Shown here: positions 1-11,217 of the stretch, in pieces
Layout: each line of letters opens with the position of its first letter
Numbering within the stretch: position 1 is the stretch's first letter
NCBI GenBank assembly: GCA_022925895.1
Contig: JAKSYS010000012.1
Coordinates: forward strand, 62,001 to 126,000
Direction of reading: 5' to 3'
Length of the DNA: 64,000 nt
From: Fragilaria crotonensis
Taxonomy: Eukaryota; Bacillariophyta; Fragilariophyceae; Fragilariales; Fragilariaceae
The notes under the pieces: generated by a model
What the model saw: the letters and a program-made list of their open reading frames with translations, nothing else
Told to the model about the DNA's origin: nothing
Databases searched by the model: none
Program-made: the position numbers and the translations under genes

Positions 1-1
1 T

Positions 2-1132
2 TCTTGCGAGGAGCTGGAGGAAAATCTTTCAGAGTCGCCTGAGCAAGGGATATCCATTGTTACGGTTCCTGGCAAAGAAATAGGCGATGGAGGGACAGCC
101 GACGATCTCACTCCGCTGCAAAAGGCTATCTGTGAACGTACATTCTTGATATTTCAAGGTGACACCAAAAAGATGGCGATCACCATGGGAGCATCGTCAG
201 ACGCAGTAGCAGATTACTGTCGGCTCAAGGGTTTGAAACTAGAGGAGTTCAAGCATTTGAAAGAAGAGCACGTTCAAATGTTCAAGAACAAGAAACGAAA
301 AAAGGGATCTGGCAGCCTATGGCAGTCCATGAACAATTACAATCCCACATGGTTGAAACGCGTCGAAGACTCTGAAATCCACCCTGTCTTTGTGCCTTGC
401 GACCACGACGAACCCTGTTCAGAAGAGAGTTGTTCCTGCGTTCGAAATGCCTTCTTTTGCACAAAACACTGTGCATGGGAACGTCGGAGCAGAAACTTTT
501 TTCGGGGTTGTGCCTGCAATGGCAGGTGCATGACGAAGACATGTTCTTGCTTTGCTGCCAAGCGCGAATGCGATCCAGATTTGTGCAAGGCATGTGGTGC
601 TTGTACGGACCCACCAAACCAACCGGCTACAACTCAGCGCTGTCTGAATGATCAAATTGGGATGAGACGTCACTGCCATTTGTTGTTGGGCAAGTCTTCA
701 ATTGAAGATGCCGGATGGGGTATCTACACTCGGCATGCGTTGAAGAAGGGGGATTATGTGCACGAGTACGTGGGTGAAGTCATATCACAGGAAGAAGCTG
801 AAAGAAGGGGGCGGATCTATGATAAGGTGAATCGCAGTTATTTGTTCAATCTGAGCTCTGACTTTGTCGTTGATGCGTCAAGAAAGGGTAACAAGTCACG
901 ATTTGCGAACCACAGCAACAAACCCAATTGTTATACCAAGATGGTAGATGTGAATGGAGACATTCGCATTGGACTGTACGCGAGGGAAGACATTGAGCCT
1001 CAGACGGAACTCTTCTTTGACTATCGCTACGATGTTGCCATGGACAATGATCTCATAATTAAACCGGGAATGACTGTCGATTGGATGAAGAATCCCAAAA
1101 TGGCAAACAAGATTTCGAAAAAGTATGCTTGA
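2..1132 (+). CDS. EZH2-like (E(z)): E(z)/EZH2-type histone H3K27 methyltransferase, 3' part
   Basis: C-terminal part of an Enhancer-of-zeste family histone-lysine methyltransferase, the catalytic subunit of Polycomb repressive complex 2 in the nucleus. The frame is open from the window edge, so the start and the N-terminal subunit-contact regions lie outside; 376 codons are visible. Counting from the edge, a cysteine-rich CXC domain covers about residues 133-203 (CSEESCSC, CACNGRC, CSCFAAKREC, CKACGACTD). A SET domain follows at about 230-345. SET hallmarks are intact: DAGWGIYT at its start, RFANHSNKPNCY (the NHS motif) and ELFFDYRYD near the end. CXC directly followed by a C-terminal SET is specific to E(z). 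No intron or break is seen in the visible part. The ATG/TTG codons inside the visible part are not the true start. Confidence 0.95.
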   Translation, partial: SCEELEENLSESPEQGISIVTVPGKEIGDGGTADDLTPLQKAICERTFLIFQGDTKKMAITMGASSDAVADYCRLKGLKLEEFKHLKEEHVQMFKNKKRKKGSGSLWQSMNNYNPTWLKRVEDSEIHPVFVPCDHDEPCSEESCSCVRNAFFCTKHCAWERRSRNFFRGCACNGRCMTKTCSCFAAKRECDPDLCKACGACTDPPNQPATTQRCLNDQIGMRRHCHLLLGKSSIEDAGWGIYTRHALKKGDYVHEYVGEVISQEEAERRGRIYDKVNRSYLFNLSSDFVVDASRKGNKSRFANHSNKPNCYTKMVDVNGDIRIGLYAREDIEPQTELFFDYRYDVAMDNDLIIKPGMTVDWMKNPKMANKISKKYA

Positions 1133-3345
1133 CGAGTTTGTTGGTGTTCCCAGTACGAACCCACCCACTCGATCGAATGGTGGGATCCATACTCACCTTT
1201 GTCATCGTGAGCGCCGCGTCAGTGAGGCTGCAATCGAACAAATGGCATTGACAGGCTGATTAATCAATAATAAAATCATATGCTAAATTGGGGACACTCG
1301 TTCGAGCCCCGGTCACCACTGATAACGACACGGACATTACTTCGATCCAGTTATAAATACCAAATAACTGCATTTTTACGTTCCTGTTCGAAACCACAAA
1401 TATGGACGACACAGACGTGACCACACAGTGCCAAAAGGGCACACTCAGCAAATGCACCCTTCCGCGGGATGGAGGACTTGACGAACGGTGGCTTTATGTG
1501 TGGATACCCCATTCAGATCTGTTGATCGTTGATCCTTTCTTTTGTCCCCCTTCCTCCGGCAATCTGTGCGCAACTTCTTGCTTCTGTTGTACACGCGAAC
1601 TTTAAAGGCTATCCCTTTGAAAACGAAGACAACACCATAATAAACCCTCCTGGAACCCTCGTGTAAGGCTACGTTCGTCCTCAGTGCCCATGAGGGCATG
1701 TTGCAGAATGATTGGACGAGGTATGCCCTTGCACACTGTTGTCGGGGTTCTTCAGACAGCCGTCTGGACGAGGTAGTTGTAGTGGACTACCACCGTCACC
1801 GAGACAATGCCAACGGTTTTCGACCTTCGACAGGTGGTGGACGACTACTAGCCTTCTGCCCGTGTCTCAACCGTGGTCTCCATGAGCTTTTCGGAATACT
1901 ATCTTGTGTCTCATGGCTAACGCCATATGCAAGTTCATTGAAGGACTGGCATCTTTCGGGCACGGACGCTAGCCTGTTCATTCTCATTAAAGCAATCACT
2001 TCTGGCAGTGTCTCCATCATGGCCTCGACGAACTTTTCGGAATACTAATCTGGCTTCCCATGGGTACATTGAAGTACTGATCTCTTACAGGCATGGACAC
2101 TGGCCTATTTTCTCTCGTCAATGAATATTATAGGACAGGGTCATCAACAAAAATGAGGGCAATATAATTGTCCTGTGTCTCGTCGTCGAAATCAGGATGC
2201 ACCATACCGAATCGTGCCATACACTCAAACTCTTACCCTGATTCTTTGATTTAAGTGGCCCACGCATTGACTTTGTGAGGGACATCATCACTCTTGCTAG
2301 AAACGTTTTTAGCATTTGTTACGACCCACATCTGGGGCGATCAAAGTTCACCTCCTACTATTTCCCCGGAATCAGGTGATATGCTAACCGTTGTGAATTA
2401 TGGTACCAGTACCTTGTTGTATTCGCAGCAGAACCACCACGGATTCCTTAGATGACACGTGCTCCTCCGAGGTGGCTCGCGGGAAATGGTTTGGCAGAGC
2501 TTACCGTCATTGGTTTCGCGTTTGCATCGGTCTTGGCCGTGATCAAACTTGTGCGCACGTAGTTCTTTCTTCTTGACTTATTTTGTTTGTGCGGTACTTC
2601 AGCAATAGCTTGTACTCGGAGTAGTTTTGTAGAGTAGAACACCAGTAAGTTGAGAACGAGACAGATATCGATGATCCATCACACCTCAGCAAGCTCCAAA
2701 TACAATGTATAGTCTTCTTCCCTTTTTTCGTCCTTGGTTCTCGTTTGTGACTTTCGCATGTGACATCATCGTATCTGTTCGAGAATACAAGGGAGATCGG
2801 AGATCGGAGATCGGTGATCCACATCACTCAAACGCAATTTGTATTCCTCTATGCATACACGTTTCTGATTTAAGGGACAAGATTATGGCCTTGTTCACTG
2901 TTGGATATCATACAGTGTATGGTGGTATGGAGTACGTCGTCGTTGAAACTGGATGCCTGTTGCCTGTAGACAGCGTACAGTACGCCATACTTGGTATGAC
3001 AAATAAAGAGGCATGCAGTACTGGGAGAATCTACTGGTAATGGGCACTCTCTAGTAGGAGGGGCTTATGGCCTATGTAAGGTGTTGGTGGAGTTCATAAA
3101 AGGCTCTCGTGACTTAGGCTCGAGATGTTGCCTACAATATTATGTACGTATGAATACATGGAACGTGTGACTCATAGCAGAACAATTGGGACGTCGTCGT
3201 CACTCACTTTTCTCGCATTTCCGTCGATACAGATCTAATCAGCGCTGTGAAATGACGAAATGACACAGCGTTCCTACATGTTGTGTACAACATTACTGGG
3301 CACAAGATTGTATCCAACCAAGGACAACCAGCTTAGAATCTTCCG
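1133..3345. other. intergenic region, no recognisable gene
   Basis: About 2.2 kb between the E(z) gene and the ChaN-like gene, both on the plus strand. Only short open frames occur, with no recognisable domain. It holds a diverged tandem duplication near 1881-2124 and a tiny heptamer run (GAGATCG three times, 2793-2813). No RNA gene is supported. Confidence 0.6.
1881..2124. repeat. diverged tandem duplication, period about 146 bp
   Basis: Two imperfect copies follow each other. The shared core CTTTTCGGAATACT lies at 1887-1900 and 2033-2046. Both copies then continue with similar text in the same order (a CATGG block, a TTGAAG block, then GGC-CGGAC/TGGACnCTnGCCT). Indels between the copies show this is an old duplication. 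No coding potential is recognised. Confidence 0.6.
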
Positions 3346-4667
3346 ATGAAAAGTGTTTCGATACTGGCATTACCATGGTGCATCAATATACTATTGTGCA
3401 TGACCCTGCCAGCGAGGATATGCAGTTTAGGCTTGAGCCGAAGATCCGCCTTGAAGAATTCTGGAGCTGCCGTCGTCGTGGCCATGGCAGGCGGTGGAGG
3501 ATGGATAGCTCCCACTCCCAGCGGCGCCACCACCAAGCCAGATGTTCCCTTCCAATCCTTTCAAATCATCCCCGATGCATCCGCGTCGTTGAATCCGACG
3601 CTTCGAAACGTCAAGGTACGTTTTTGTGTGCGGTGGTCCTCATGTGATTTGCGATTTAACAAACGTCGCGTACCATAACGTCTCACATCTTGAGGGCGCA
3701 TTATCATGTCAAGAACGATAATTTGATTGACATTTTATCGAAGAAATCGGGTGCGCTTTGGCTCGGAGAACATCACAATTCGGTCAAGGATCATGCGTTG
3801 CAATCTAAGCTCATTCGTGAATTGTATGCGCGACGCAACAAAAGTAGTTCACAACAACAACAGAAGCCCATGGCCATTGGCTTGGAGCAAGTGCAAATCA
3901 AGTTTCAGTCAGTTTTGGATGACTACAATGCTGGAATCATATCATTACAGGAAATGAAAGATGGGGTGGAGTGGGAGACTCGTTGGCAATGGCCATTTGA
4001 GGGATACAGTCCCGTGTTTGAGACAGCAAAGGCGTTGGGTATTCCTCTCATTGCATTGAATGTAAATTCAGAAGACCTCGCCTTGGTGGAAAATGGAGGA
4101 CTGCCAAGTCTTTCGCAAGCACAACTTGATCAGTACATTCCCGATCGACAGGGCTTCGCGGAGTTTGCCAAACCCCTTCAATATAGGGTCTATGTTGACT
4201 ACGTTATACGTCCATCTTACGAGATGCACAATGCCATGGGGCTTTTGGAATACAGCATGTCGGGTCAAAAACTCGACCAAAAGATGGGCTTTCGGAATTT
4301 TTTCAGCGCTCGAATCTTGTGGGATGAATCCATGGCGTCCCGTGCGTACGAATGGACGAAATCAAACCCCGGCGGCTTGTTGGTGGGGCTTGTCGGCGCC
4401 GACCACGTGAAATTTCGAAATGGAATTCCTGGCCGCTACGCTCGATTCGGCGCAGAGTGCACATCCGTCGTCTTGAACCCATCATTGATCGATACGAGAC
4501 CGTCGGGGAGTGTCGATATACTTGTGAACGATTCAGTGCGACCAGATCAAATCACTCTGCAACTCCGATATGTAAAAGACGGCGTTGATATGGAGACTGT
4601 CGAAAGGTATTTACCGTCTAGTACAGGTGGAGTGATGCCCTTGGCAGATTACTTGCTTTTGAACTGA
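3346..4667 (+). CDS. ChaN/DUF399-like haem-binding family protein, probable plastid lumen
   Basis: Two exons, 3346-3615 and 3714-4667, joined in phase 0 across a 98-bp GT-AG intron, give 408 residues. The body matches the ChaN family (DUF399), found in bacteria as haem-binding iron-regulated lipoproteins and also present in plastid-bearing eukaryotes. Conserved stretches are LWLGEHHNSVKDH with its paired histidines, GLEQVQ, the WETRWQWPFEGYSPVF block, ARILWDESMA and LVGLVGADHV. The leader looks bipartite: a hydrophobic signal peptide (residues about 5-25), then SRRSALKNSGAAVVVAMAGG, a twin-arginine followed by a hydrophobic stretch as in thylakoid-lumen Tat signals. The lumen location is inferred; the family call rests on visible motifs. 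The start is the first ATG and sits directly before the leader. Confidence 0.82.
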
Positions 4668-4713
4668 TCGTTGTGTCGGTGGTCTTAGCATTTGAGATAC
4701 GAGCATCGAACTG

Positions 4714-4808
4714 TACTTTTGAGTGGACAAAGCAAAGCTGCATTCTAGGCGTGTAGATCTATACTTTTGAGTGGACAAAACAAAGCTGCATTCTAGGCGT
4801 GTAGATCA
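4714..4808. repeat. 48-bp tandem duplication downstream of the ChaN-like gene
   Basis: Two nearly identical copies of a 47-48 bp unit start at 4714 and 4762 with TACTTTTGAGTGGACAAA and end with CTAGGCGTGTAGATC. They differ at about one position (AAAGCAAAG versus AAAACAAAG), so the duplication is recent. It lies in the probable 3' UTR. Confidence 0.85.
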
Positions 4809-4920
4809 AATCAAGCAAATACTTGTTTCATTTTTATTTTTGCTTTCGAGTGTTCAATTCGGCAGCGTTTTATTCCAATGACAATGCTATTTTTTTCTTT
4901 GTTGGATCATACAATTCCTG

Positions 4921-5222
4921 TCGGTCGCGACTTCACAGGATCGCATGAAACATCCATTTGGAGGGTGTTTCGTTACCCTCGTGATTGCCGGGAACAGAAG
5001 TAATCGGAGTATGCATACATACCCAGCATCGGCTGGCGGTCGTGCCTTCACAGGATTGAATGAAACTTCCATCTGGATGTTGTTTCGTCAACCTCGTGAT
5101 TGCCGGGAACAGAAAGCACTCGGAACTCGGAGTACAGACCCAGCATCGGCTGGCGATGAACAGAAGTACTACTGGTATCACTCGGAACTCGGAGTACAGA
5201 CCCAGTATCGGCTGGCGATACC
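4921..5222. repeat. tandem repeat, 115-bp unit with a shorter third copy
   Basis: Unit 1 (from about 4923) and unit 2 (from about 5038) share CTTCACAGGAT (4931 and 5046), then GTGATTGCCGGGAACAGAA, and end in CAGCATCGGCTGGCG. A truncated third copy repeats CACTCGGAACTCGGAGTA through CGGCTGGCGAT at an offset of 61 bp. Frames running through the block are repeat artefacts. Confidence 0.8.
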
Positions 5223-5513
5223 TGTTAACCCTTCTCATCATGTGGCCATCGGGAGAGATTTGGCCCATTCCACTCGCGTACTCTGCCAATCGTGCTATAT
5301 TTTTCGTGGTGACGGTGATATACATTCAACAGTGACGTATCTTACGAAATATTCAATTCAAACTGTAACGCCTTTCTCCTCTGTCGGAGTCGGCGGCACT
5401 GCGGAGTCTCGTCCACAGCCAAGGTGTCACATAAATTTTTTGTGGATTCGTCCCGCCGCGCCCTCCTCATTTTTTCCCTTCTCCCATTTAGTTCTCACAG
5501 TTCGGACCATTCG

Positions 5514-7132
5514 ATGTCTTATCAAATGTTATTGCCTCTTCTCCTCGCACTTACTGCTGCGCACCTCACCTTCGCAGCAGACATTACGTGCCAATACTTC
5601 AAGGCTCATTTGCGATACAACAACACAAGGAGTGAAGAAATGCATTTATGTCGGGTACAAGGCATAAACTACCAACTTCCCGATGAATTGATCGATGACA
5701 TTAGAAGTCTGGATTTAGAATCTGGGACGACGCAGTTACGTCTCCATGGAATGCAGTTGAGTACGCAGAGCTATGAGATTCAAGTCATGACAGGCTCGTC
5801 ACCATACATTGAAGTTCTTCCCCAGAGACGCCTTGCGGCTAAGGTTGTTCGAACCCGCGGAACACGAAAGGTAATTGTGTTGCGGGTAATCTCGGGTTCT
5901 GACAGGAATCGAATTTCTCCATCTCTTTCCAGACAGCAGATCAGGGACAGCATCTTCGGGGATCCCAAGAATCCAGGAAAATGCAGTTTCAAAACCCAGT
6001 ACGCTCGCTGCAGTCAAGGGCAACTGAATTTCGTTCCCGCCTCCTTCCGCGGTAGCTCGTATGGTGTCTTCGACCTCATCATGACAACGAGCTTGAAGAA
6101 TCGGGCTTTGTCTTTGGACACGCAAGCTTCTTTGAATCGAGCGTTTATTGCCAAGTTCGGAGACACCAGTCAGTACCATCACATCATGTACTGCCTTCCA
6201 AGGGGAATGCTGCAGGGCGAGTTTGTTGCGTTGGCAGGGAATAATGATAACGTCTCTTTCTTCTCCGATCCTTGGTGCGGGTCAATGTCGTCAACGATGC
6301 ATGAGATTGGTCACAACATGGGAATGGGTAAGTTCGTTTTTCCGATCCGTTTTCAGTGTCTGCGATCCCAATCCTAGTGCATAACAAACATATTTCTCTG
6401 CATGCAGGTCATTCTGGAGAGCTGGGTGGTGGCGAATACGACGATGATACCTGTATGATGGGCAACAGTTATTCTTCCTCATACGGAGCGCATAAGTGCT
6501 TCAACGGCCAAAAAATGTGGGCCTTTAATTGGTGGCCAAACAAGAAAAAGGTTGTCAATCCAATTGCCGATGGCCCGTGGAATGGCCGGTTAGCTGCTTT
6601 CGTGGACGTTCGTTCGACAACGATGCCAGTTGTCCTTCGCGTCGGGAACTTGTATTTGGTGTACAATCGCGCCAAAGCACACAACGTTGAAGCGCATGAA
6701 AAGGCCGATATGGTCACCATCGTAAACGCACCCACATCGTCCAGTAACTCCTTGATGAGAGTCGGTATCAATGCGTCTACTGGCAAGGATTCATATTCAT
6801 GTGACGCTGAATTTGAGCACGGTAGATTCTCAGTGACGATTGAAGTGTGCAAGGTCGTCAAGGGTGCCGGTAAGGTTGATTATGTGGAGCTCAGTATTCG
6901 GCGTCGCAATACGCCTTCAACATGTAGAAGGTCCAGAGCTCTAGCAGCTCCGACGACGGTAGCTTCTCAAGTTGCACCAGGGCTCCCATGCGATTCCGAT
7001 AGCGATTGTTCGGGAAGCACGATGAGGTGCGTTCCTGTTTTGACTGGACGGGTATGCCAACTCAGTGGTAATGGGAGATCGGTGAGACGTCGCATAGGGT
7101 CGAGGAAACGCGGACTTGGTAAAAGCAACTGA
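5514..7132 (+). CDS. secreted M11 (gametolysin-type) metallopeptidase, copy 1
   Basis: Exons 5514-6327 and 6408-7132 join across an 80-bp GT-AG intron to give 512 residues. An N-terminal signal peptide (about residues 1-21, LLPLLLALTAAHLTFA) shows secretion. The zinc site is HEIGHNMGMGHSGE (residues 263-276), the HExxHxxGxxH pattern of peptidase family M11. That family includes the algal gametolysins, which digest cell-wall or matrix glycoproteins. The intron falls inside this motif, between the second and third histidine ligands. Downstream are the family-typical EYDDDTCMMG and AFNWWPN regions and a cysteine-containing tail (CDSDSDCSG). The start chosen is the ATG directly before the signal peptide. 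The substrate cannot be inferred. A paralogue lies about 1 kb downstream in the same orientation. Confidence 0.9.
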
Positions 7133-8085
7133 ACTTACTCCAGATAGGAATCAGCCCATAATACTACATGGATTACATTTCAGTACTACAGAACTGTTCC
7201 GGCGTTCAGCGTACAGCTTGGTGGAGACTGACGTAAAAATCGCTCGACCACGCTGCCTAAGAGAAACTAGAAACTTTCGCAAGTCGAAAAATGAGCGTTC
7301 ATGTCCACAATCGCCTTCAACTCCTGACCATTGCAGCGTTCTGATTTGGCGTCTGCAAGCGAGAAAGGTTCTCATGAGCCGACACCAATGCCAACTTAAG
7401 TCGTTTGACTAAGTCTTTCTACGTCATTCGGATGCACACTCGCATTGTTCTTGTTTCATGTGCCAATTGCCAATACCTGTGCTGGGCTTCTTCGCGAAAG
7501 AACAACTGGTACCAGGTAGCGTATGAGGTGTACATGAGTCACAGTCTCACAGATGAAGTCTGGTTCACGATTTCCAACCCGTCATGGACTCAAGTGATAT
7601 CTTCATATCTTACATTGACCGATCGTTTAACTTTTTTAACGGCATTTGATCCTTTTCTGTGTCACATGCGCTTAAGTAACCATTGCGTTCCACATATGAT
7701 CGAACTCTCTACGTTGTACTTGTACCGTAGCAAGGCAACGATAACGTTGTCGGAGTCGAGCACTTTCAGAAGGAGTGGCACAGTGGCACCTGCAAACGTG
7801 CTGAGAATTGTAGCAGGTACCACTCTGCTTGGTATTAATTGCATGTAGAAGCTACGAGAAGAAACGTCATTTTACCGGACCTCCCTTGTACTAGTACGAT
7901 ATGACCGTCATGCAACGTATGATACTCCGAGCTCCGAGCGCCGAGTATCATACCGGGTAGAGGGTAGACGCTACCACCCCAATTATAAAATCGGAGTTGA
8001 AACTTCGGAAATTGGCATCTCACAAACTCACTTTTCGATATTCCTGCACATTCCAATGCAGATCTCTTGCACTTCCGCCAAATCA
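7133..8085. other. spacer between the two M11 genes, nothing recognised
   Basis: About 950 bp between the tandem peptidase genes. It should contain the terminator of copy 1 and the promoter of copy 2. There is a short imperfect inverted motif near 7918-7957 (TGATACTCCGAGC ... CCGAGTATCATA). I see no gene or RNA. Confidence 0.5.
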
Positions 8086-9713
8086 ATGGCCACGGTGCTC
8101 TACCTCCTTCTTTTCGCGGTTGTTCACCACACATCAGCATCAGATATCACGTGCACATATTTCAAGGGTACCTTACGACTAACCACAACAAGTAGGGGCA
8201 AGGTGTTTCATCTATGTCGGGTCAACGGAATTAACTATGAACTTCCGAACTTATTTATTGAAGATATTGACGCTCTCGGCTTCGAATCAGGGACCACAAC
8301 TTTGAAGCTTCATAATGTGCTTCCAAACAAGCGCACCCAAACCTTAGACGTCATTACTGGCACGCCCTGGATGGAAATTGTGCCCGAAATGACCCAGCGG
8401 ATGAGTATTTCTCGAACCACCGGGCAACGTGAGATCTTGGTGGTACGGGTGGTTTCTGTCACAGGTGAGGAACGGCTGGAGCCGTCACCAAGTAAAAAGC
8501 ATCTCAGGAACAACATTTTTGGTGACCCCACAAATCCATCTCGTTTGAATTTCAACTTGCAGTACGGACGGTGCAGCGACGGTCAGCTCAGCTTCAAGCC
8601 AGCCACTCACAACGGCAATTCGTACGGTGTTGTCAATCTGATGGTACCAGAGGACTTGAAGAGTCGAGACTTTACAATTGATTTGGAGAGCGCTGTGACT
8701 CGAGCTTTCGTGGCGAAGTTTGGCGCAGCAAGTGAATACGACCACATAATGTACTGTCTTCCAAAAGGCATGAACGGAGAGTTTATCGCGTATGCAACAC
8801 TCAACGACAACACTTCTTACTTCTCTGATCCTTGGTGCGAATCTCTGTCTGCCACTATGCACGAGATTGCTCACAACTTGGGCATGGGTACGTCAATTCG
8901 TTGGTTTCTTAATCAAACATCGTCCTGATTCGTTTTCTAACCAACTGTTCCCTTCGGTCAGCACATTCTGGAGAGCTTGGAGAGGAAGAATACGATGATG
9001 AATCCTGTATTTTGGGTATTGGCTACGAGTTCGAAACTGCTCCACAGAAGTGCTTCAACGGTCAGAAGTTCTGGGCCTTCAATTGGTTTCCAAATCAAAG
9101 GATGCTTGTCAATCCTATCGCCGACGGTGAGTGGACAGGTAAGTTGGCCGCTTTCGTCGACGTTGGTCATACCACCATGCCAATTGTTCTACGAGTTGGC
9201 GACCTTTACTTGGTGTACAATCGTGCCAAGAAACATAACTATCAGGTGAACGAGAAGCCGAACATGGTCACAATCGTAAAGGCAGCGTCTCCAAAAAGCA
9301 TTTCTTCTATGAGGGCGGGCATTGACGCTTCGTCTGGCAGTGATTCGTATTCATGCGATGCTACCTTCGAACAGGGAACGTTTGGAGTGACGATTGAAGT
9401 GTGCAAGATGGTATTTGATGTCGGCAGCAGTAACATTGATCACGCCGAGCTCAGTATTCGGCGTAAGGGCACACCTTCGTCGTGTGGAATCTCCAAAACG
9501 CCGCCAGCTCCCACGCCACCAACATTCTCCGAAGGTGGATCAACTATTGGGCGTTCTTGCAAGGAGGACAGCGATTGCATTCGTACGACTTCTATTTGCG
9601 TACAAGGTTCAACTGGAGGATTGTGCCGATCGGCCACCATTAGGAGCCCAAGCAGACGCCCAACAAGGCGACACGCTGTGAGAAGGCCAACGAGACATCC
9701 AGCCAACAGATAA
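8086..9713 (+). CDS. secreted M11 (gametolysin-type) metallopeptidase, copy 2
   Basis: Exons 8086-8887 and 8962-9713 join across a 74-bp GT-AG intron to give 517 residues. It is a clear paralogue of the upstream M11 gene: same signal peptide plus (A/S)DITC start of the mature protein, same block order and the same intron position. The zinc site reads HEIAHNLGMAHSGE (residues 259-272); all three histidines and the glutamate are kept, while the HEIGH glycine is alanine. The C-terminus ends in a basic RRPTRRHA-like repeat after a cysteine pair region (CKEDSDC), unlike copy 1. An upstream in-frame ATG at 8056 would add 10 residues before the signal peptide, so 8086 is preferred. It is predicted to be secreted and to act on extracellular or wall protein, by family analogy. 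Confidence 0.9.
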
Positions 9714-9893
9714 CTTGAATTAATGGAGACTAGCAAGCTCACAAGCACACCTTACTCCTTACGCGGATATGAATAAACAGCATATAGTGTGAAAACATTC
9801 CGTATAACGAGACACTACCAGCTAGGTAAGCTGGATAAATATAAGTCATGCACTGCGGCATCGTCAGAATTATGGAGATCATAGCTTATTCAT

Positions 9894-10790
9894 TCAAAAG
9901 AATCCTGGCACCTTGGTCTTTTTATCGCCACTCTTTTCTGTTTCAGTTTTGGTCGAAAATCCCATGGCACCAAGCTTCGCAGCAGAAGCTCCTCTTCCGG
10001 TAGCATCCTGCTTGAGGAGTGCCATTTCGATCGCGGTCTTGCCCCAGTCCACGCCATGATTGCTGCTTCCTGAGCTACGCTTCTTCACTTGCTCTTCATT
10101 CAAACAAGTTAAGACGCCAAAAACGATAGGTGTTGACGTTTGAATCCCCACATTCATGATTCCCTTTGCAACCGTATCCGCAATGTATTCAAAATGCATC
10201 GTATCACCCTTGATCAAGACACCCGTACAAATAATGGCATCGACAGTTCCGCTCATGGCCAGAAATTTCGCAGCAAGTGGGAGTTCGAAGGAACCTGGGA
10301 CTTCCGTTTCAAAAATATTGTCTTCATTAACCTTGCATTCTGCGAGCGCCGAACGAATTCCCGACACGAGGTTCGTCACATGCTCGTCGTTCCAACGAGT
10401 TCGAAGGATACCAATTCGCACGTTAGTTCCGTCAAGGTCGCCAAAGGAAACTTCCGATTCAGCGGCCTGTGTTGCCAAACAAAAAGTCGCGGAAAAGAGG
10501 GAGGAACATGGATGTTGTGAGAGTACAATATATGCGATTGTGAAACGGCCATGTCGAAAATGAGATGAAATTCATTAGAACAACGATTACAAACCGAACA
10601 ACAGATTGAGTTGTTCGGAAAATGTGAGGCACAGCTGGCGGTGACGTCATGTGCGACACCTTGGATCGTGAACAAAGGAAGACCATACCTGTAGAGACAA
10701 GGATCGAACGGACGCCCTCAATAGTGGCGCGAATGCATCAGATGTGGCGCAGAGGAGAGTGGCGAGGAGAACGGGGAGGAGACGTGCCAT
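9894..10790 (-). CDS. RIBH: 6,7-dimethyl-8-ribityllumazine synthase, plastid-targeted
   Basis: Exon 1 (10790-10689) and exon 2 (10466-9894) join in phase 0 across a 222-bp GT-AG intron to give 224 residues. Lumazine synthase condenses 5-amino-6-ribitylaminouracil with dihydroxybutanone phosphate in riboflavin synthesis. Family landmarks are the VPGSFELPLAAK region, GVLIKGDTMHFEYIAD with the catalytic-site histidine region, and PIVFGVLTCLNEEQ. Exon 1 encodes only the leader: a signal peptide ending SDAFAPLLR, an ASAF-type motif with phenylalanine at the cleavage site. That is the standard signature for import into the complex plastid. Placing the leader on its own exon fits exon shuffling of targeting signals. 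The C-terminus is slightly extended (GDKKTKVPGFF). Confidence 0.94.
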
Positions 10791-11217
10791 GGTGACCAGA
10801 GGAAGATATTTGTTGAACCGGAGTACAAGTAGTAAGTGAGGAATCGGGATCCTCGAAGGGTTCGGTCGGAATGACAAAGAAATTTGGCGTTGTCTACGTT
10901 AAGGCTATGGTTATTGAACAATTGGAAATTGGAACTTGGAACTTGGAACGCAACCTTGACGAAAAACAAGTACTACCGGTAGTATGTAGCTACAGTATCT
11001 GGTATGTCATAATAATAGTATGGAGTTCTACAGTAAAGAGTACAGTAGCAAAATCTTCATGATGACGTAGGTTGATGTGACTTGCGGATCCTTTGTGAAC
11101 TCACTATTTTCTTATTACCTGGTACCGATACGACGATACAACTATAGACCGCACTTACTTCTGGCGGCTTGTCGCTCACAGGACATCATCCACTACACCC
11201 ACAACTCCAGTGATCCC
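10791..11217. promoter_or_regulatory. divergent intergenic region between RIBH and the dehydrogenase
   Basis: About 430 bp separate two divergently transcribed genes, so both promoters must lie here. It contains the short GTAC-centred palindromic text seen in other intergenic regions of this window (for example ACTACCGGTAGTATG near 10974). No defined promoter element can be named. Confidence 0.4.

Noticed and set aside
1240-1312. Possible tRNA (GTTCGAGCCCCGGTCACCA near 1290-1311)
   Set aside because: The 3' end looks tRNA-like, but the T-arm stem does not pair and no D or anticodon arm can be folded.
4945-5667. 240-codon plus-strand frame upstream of M11 copy 1
   Set aside because: It runs through the 115-bp tandem repeat and has no domain; the M11 start with signal peptide at 5514 is in another frame.
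6328-6407. Treating each M11 locus as two separate genes
   Set aside because: The halves share one zinc motif split by a proper GT-AG intron in both paralogues.
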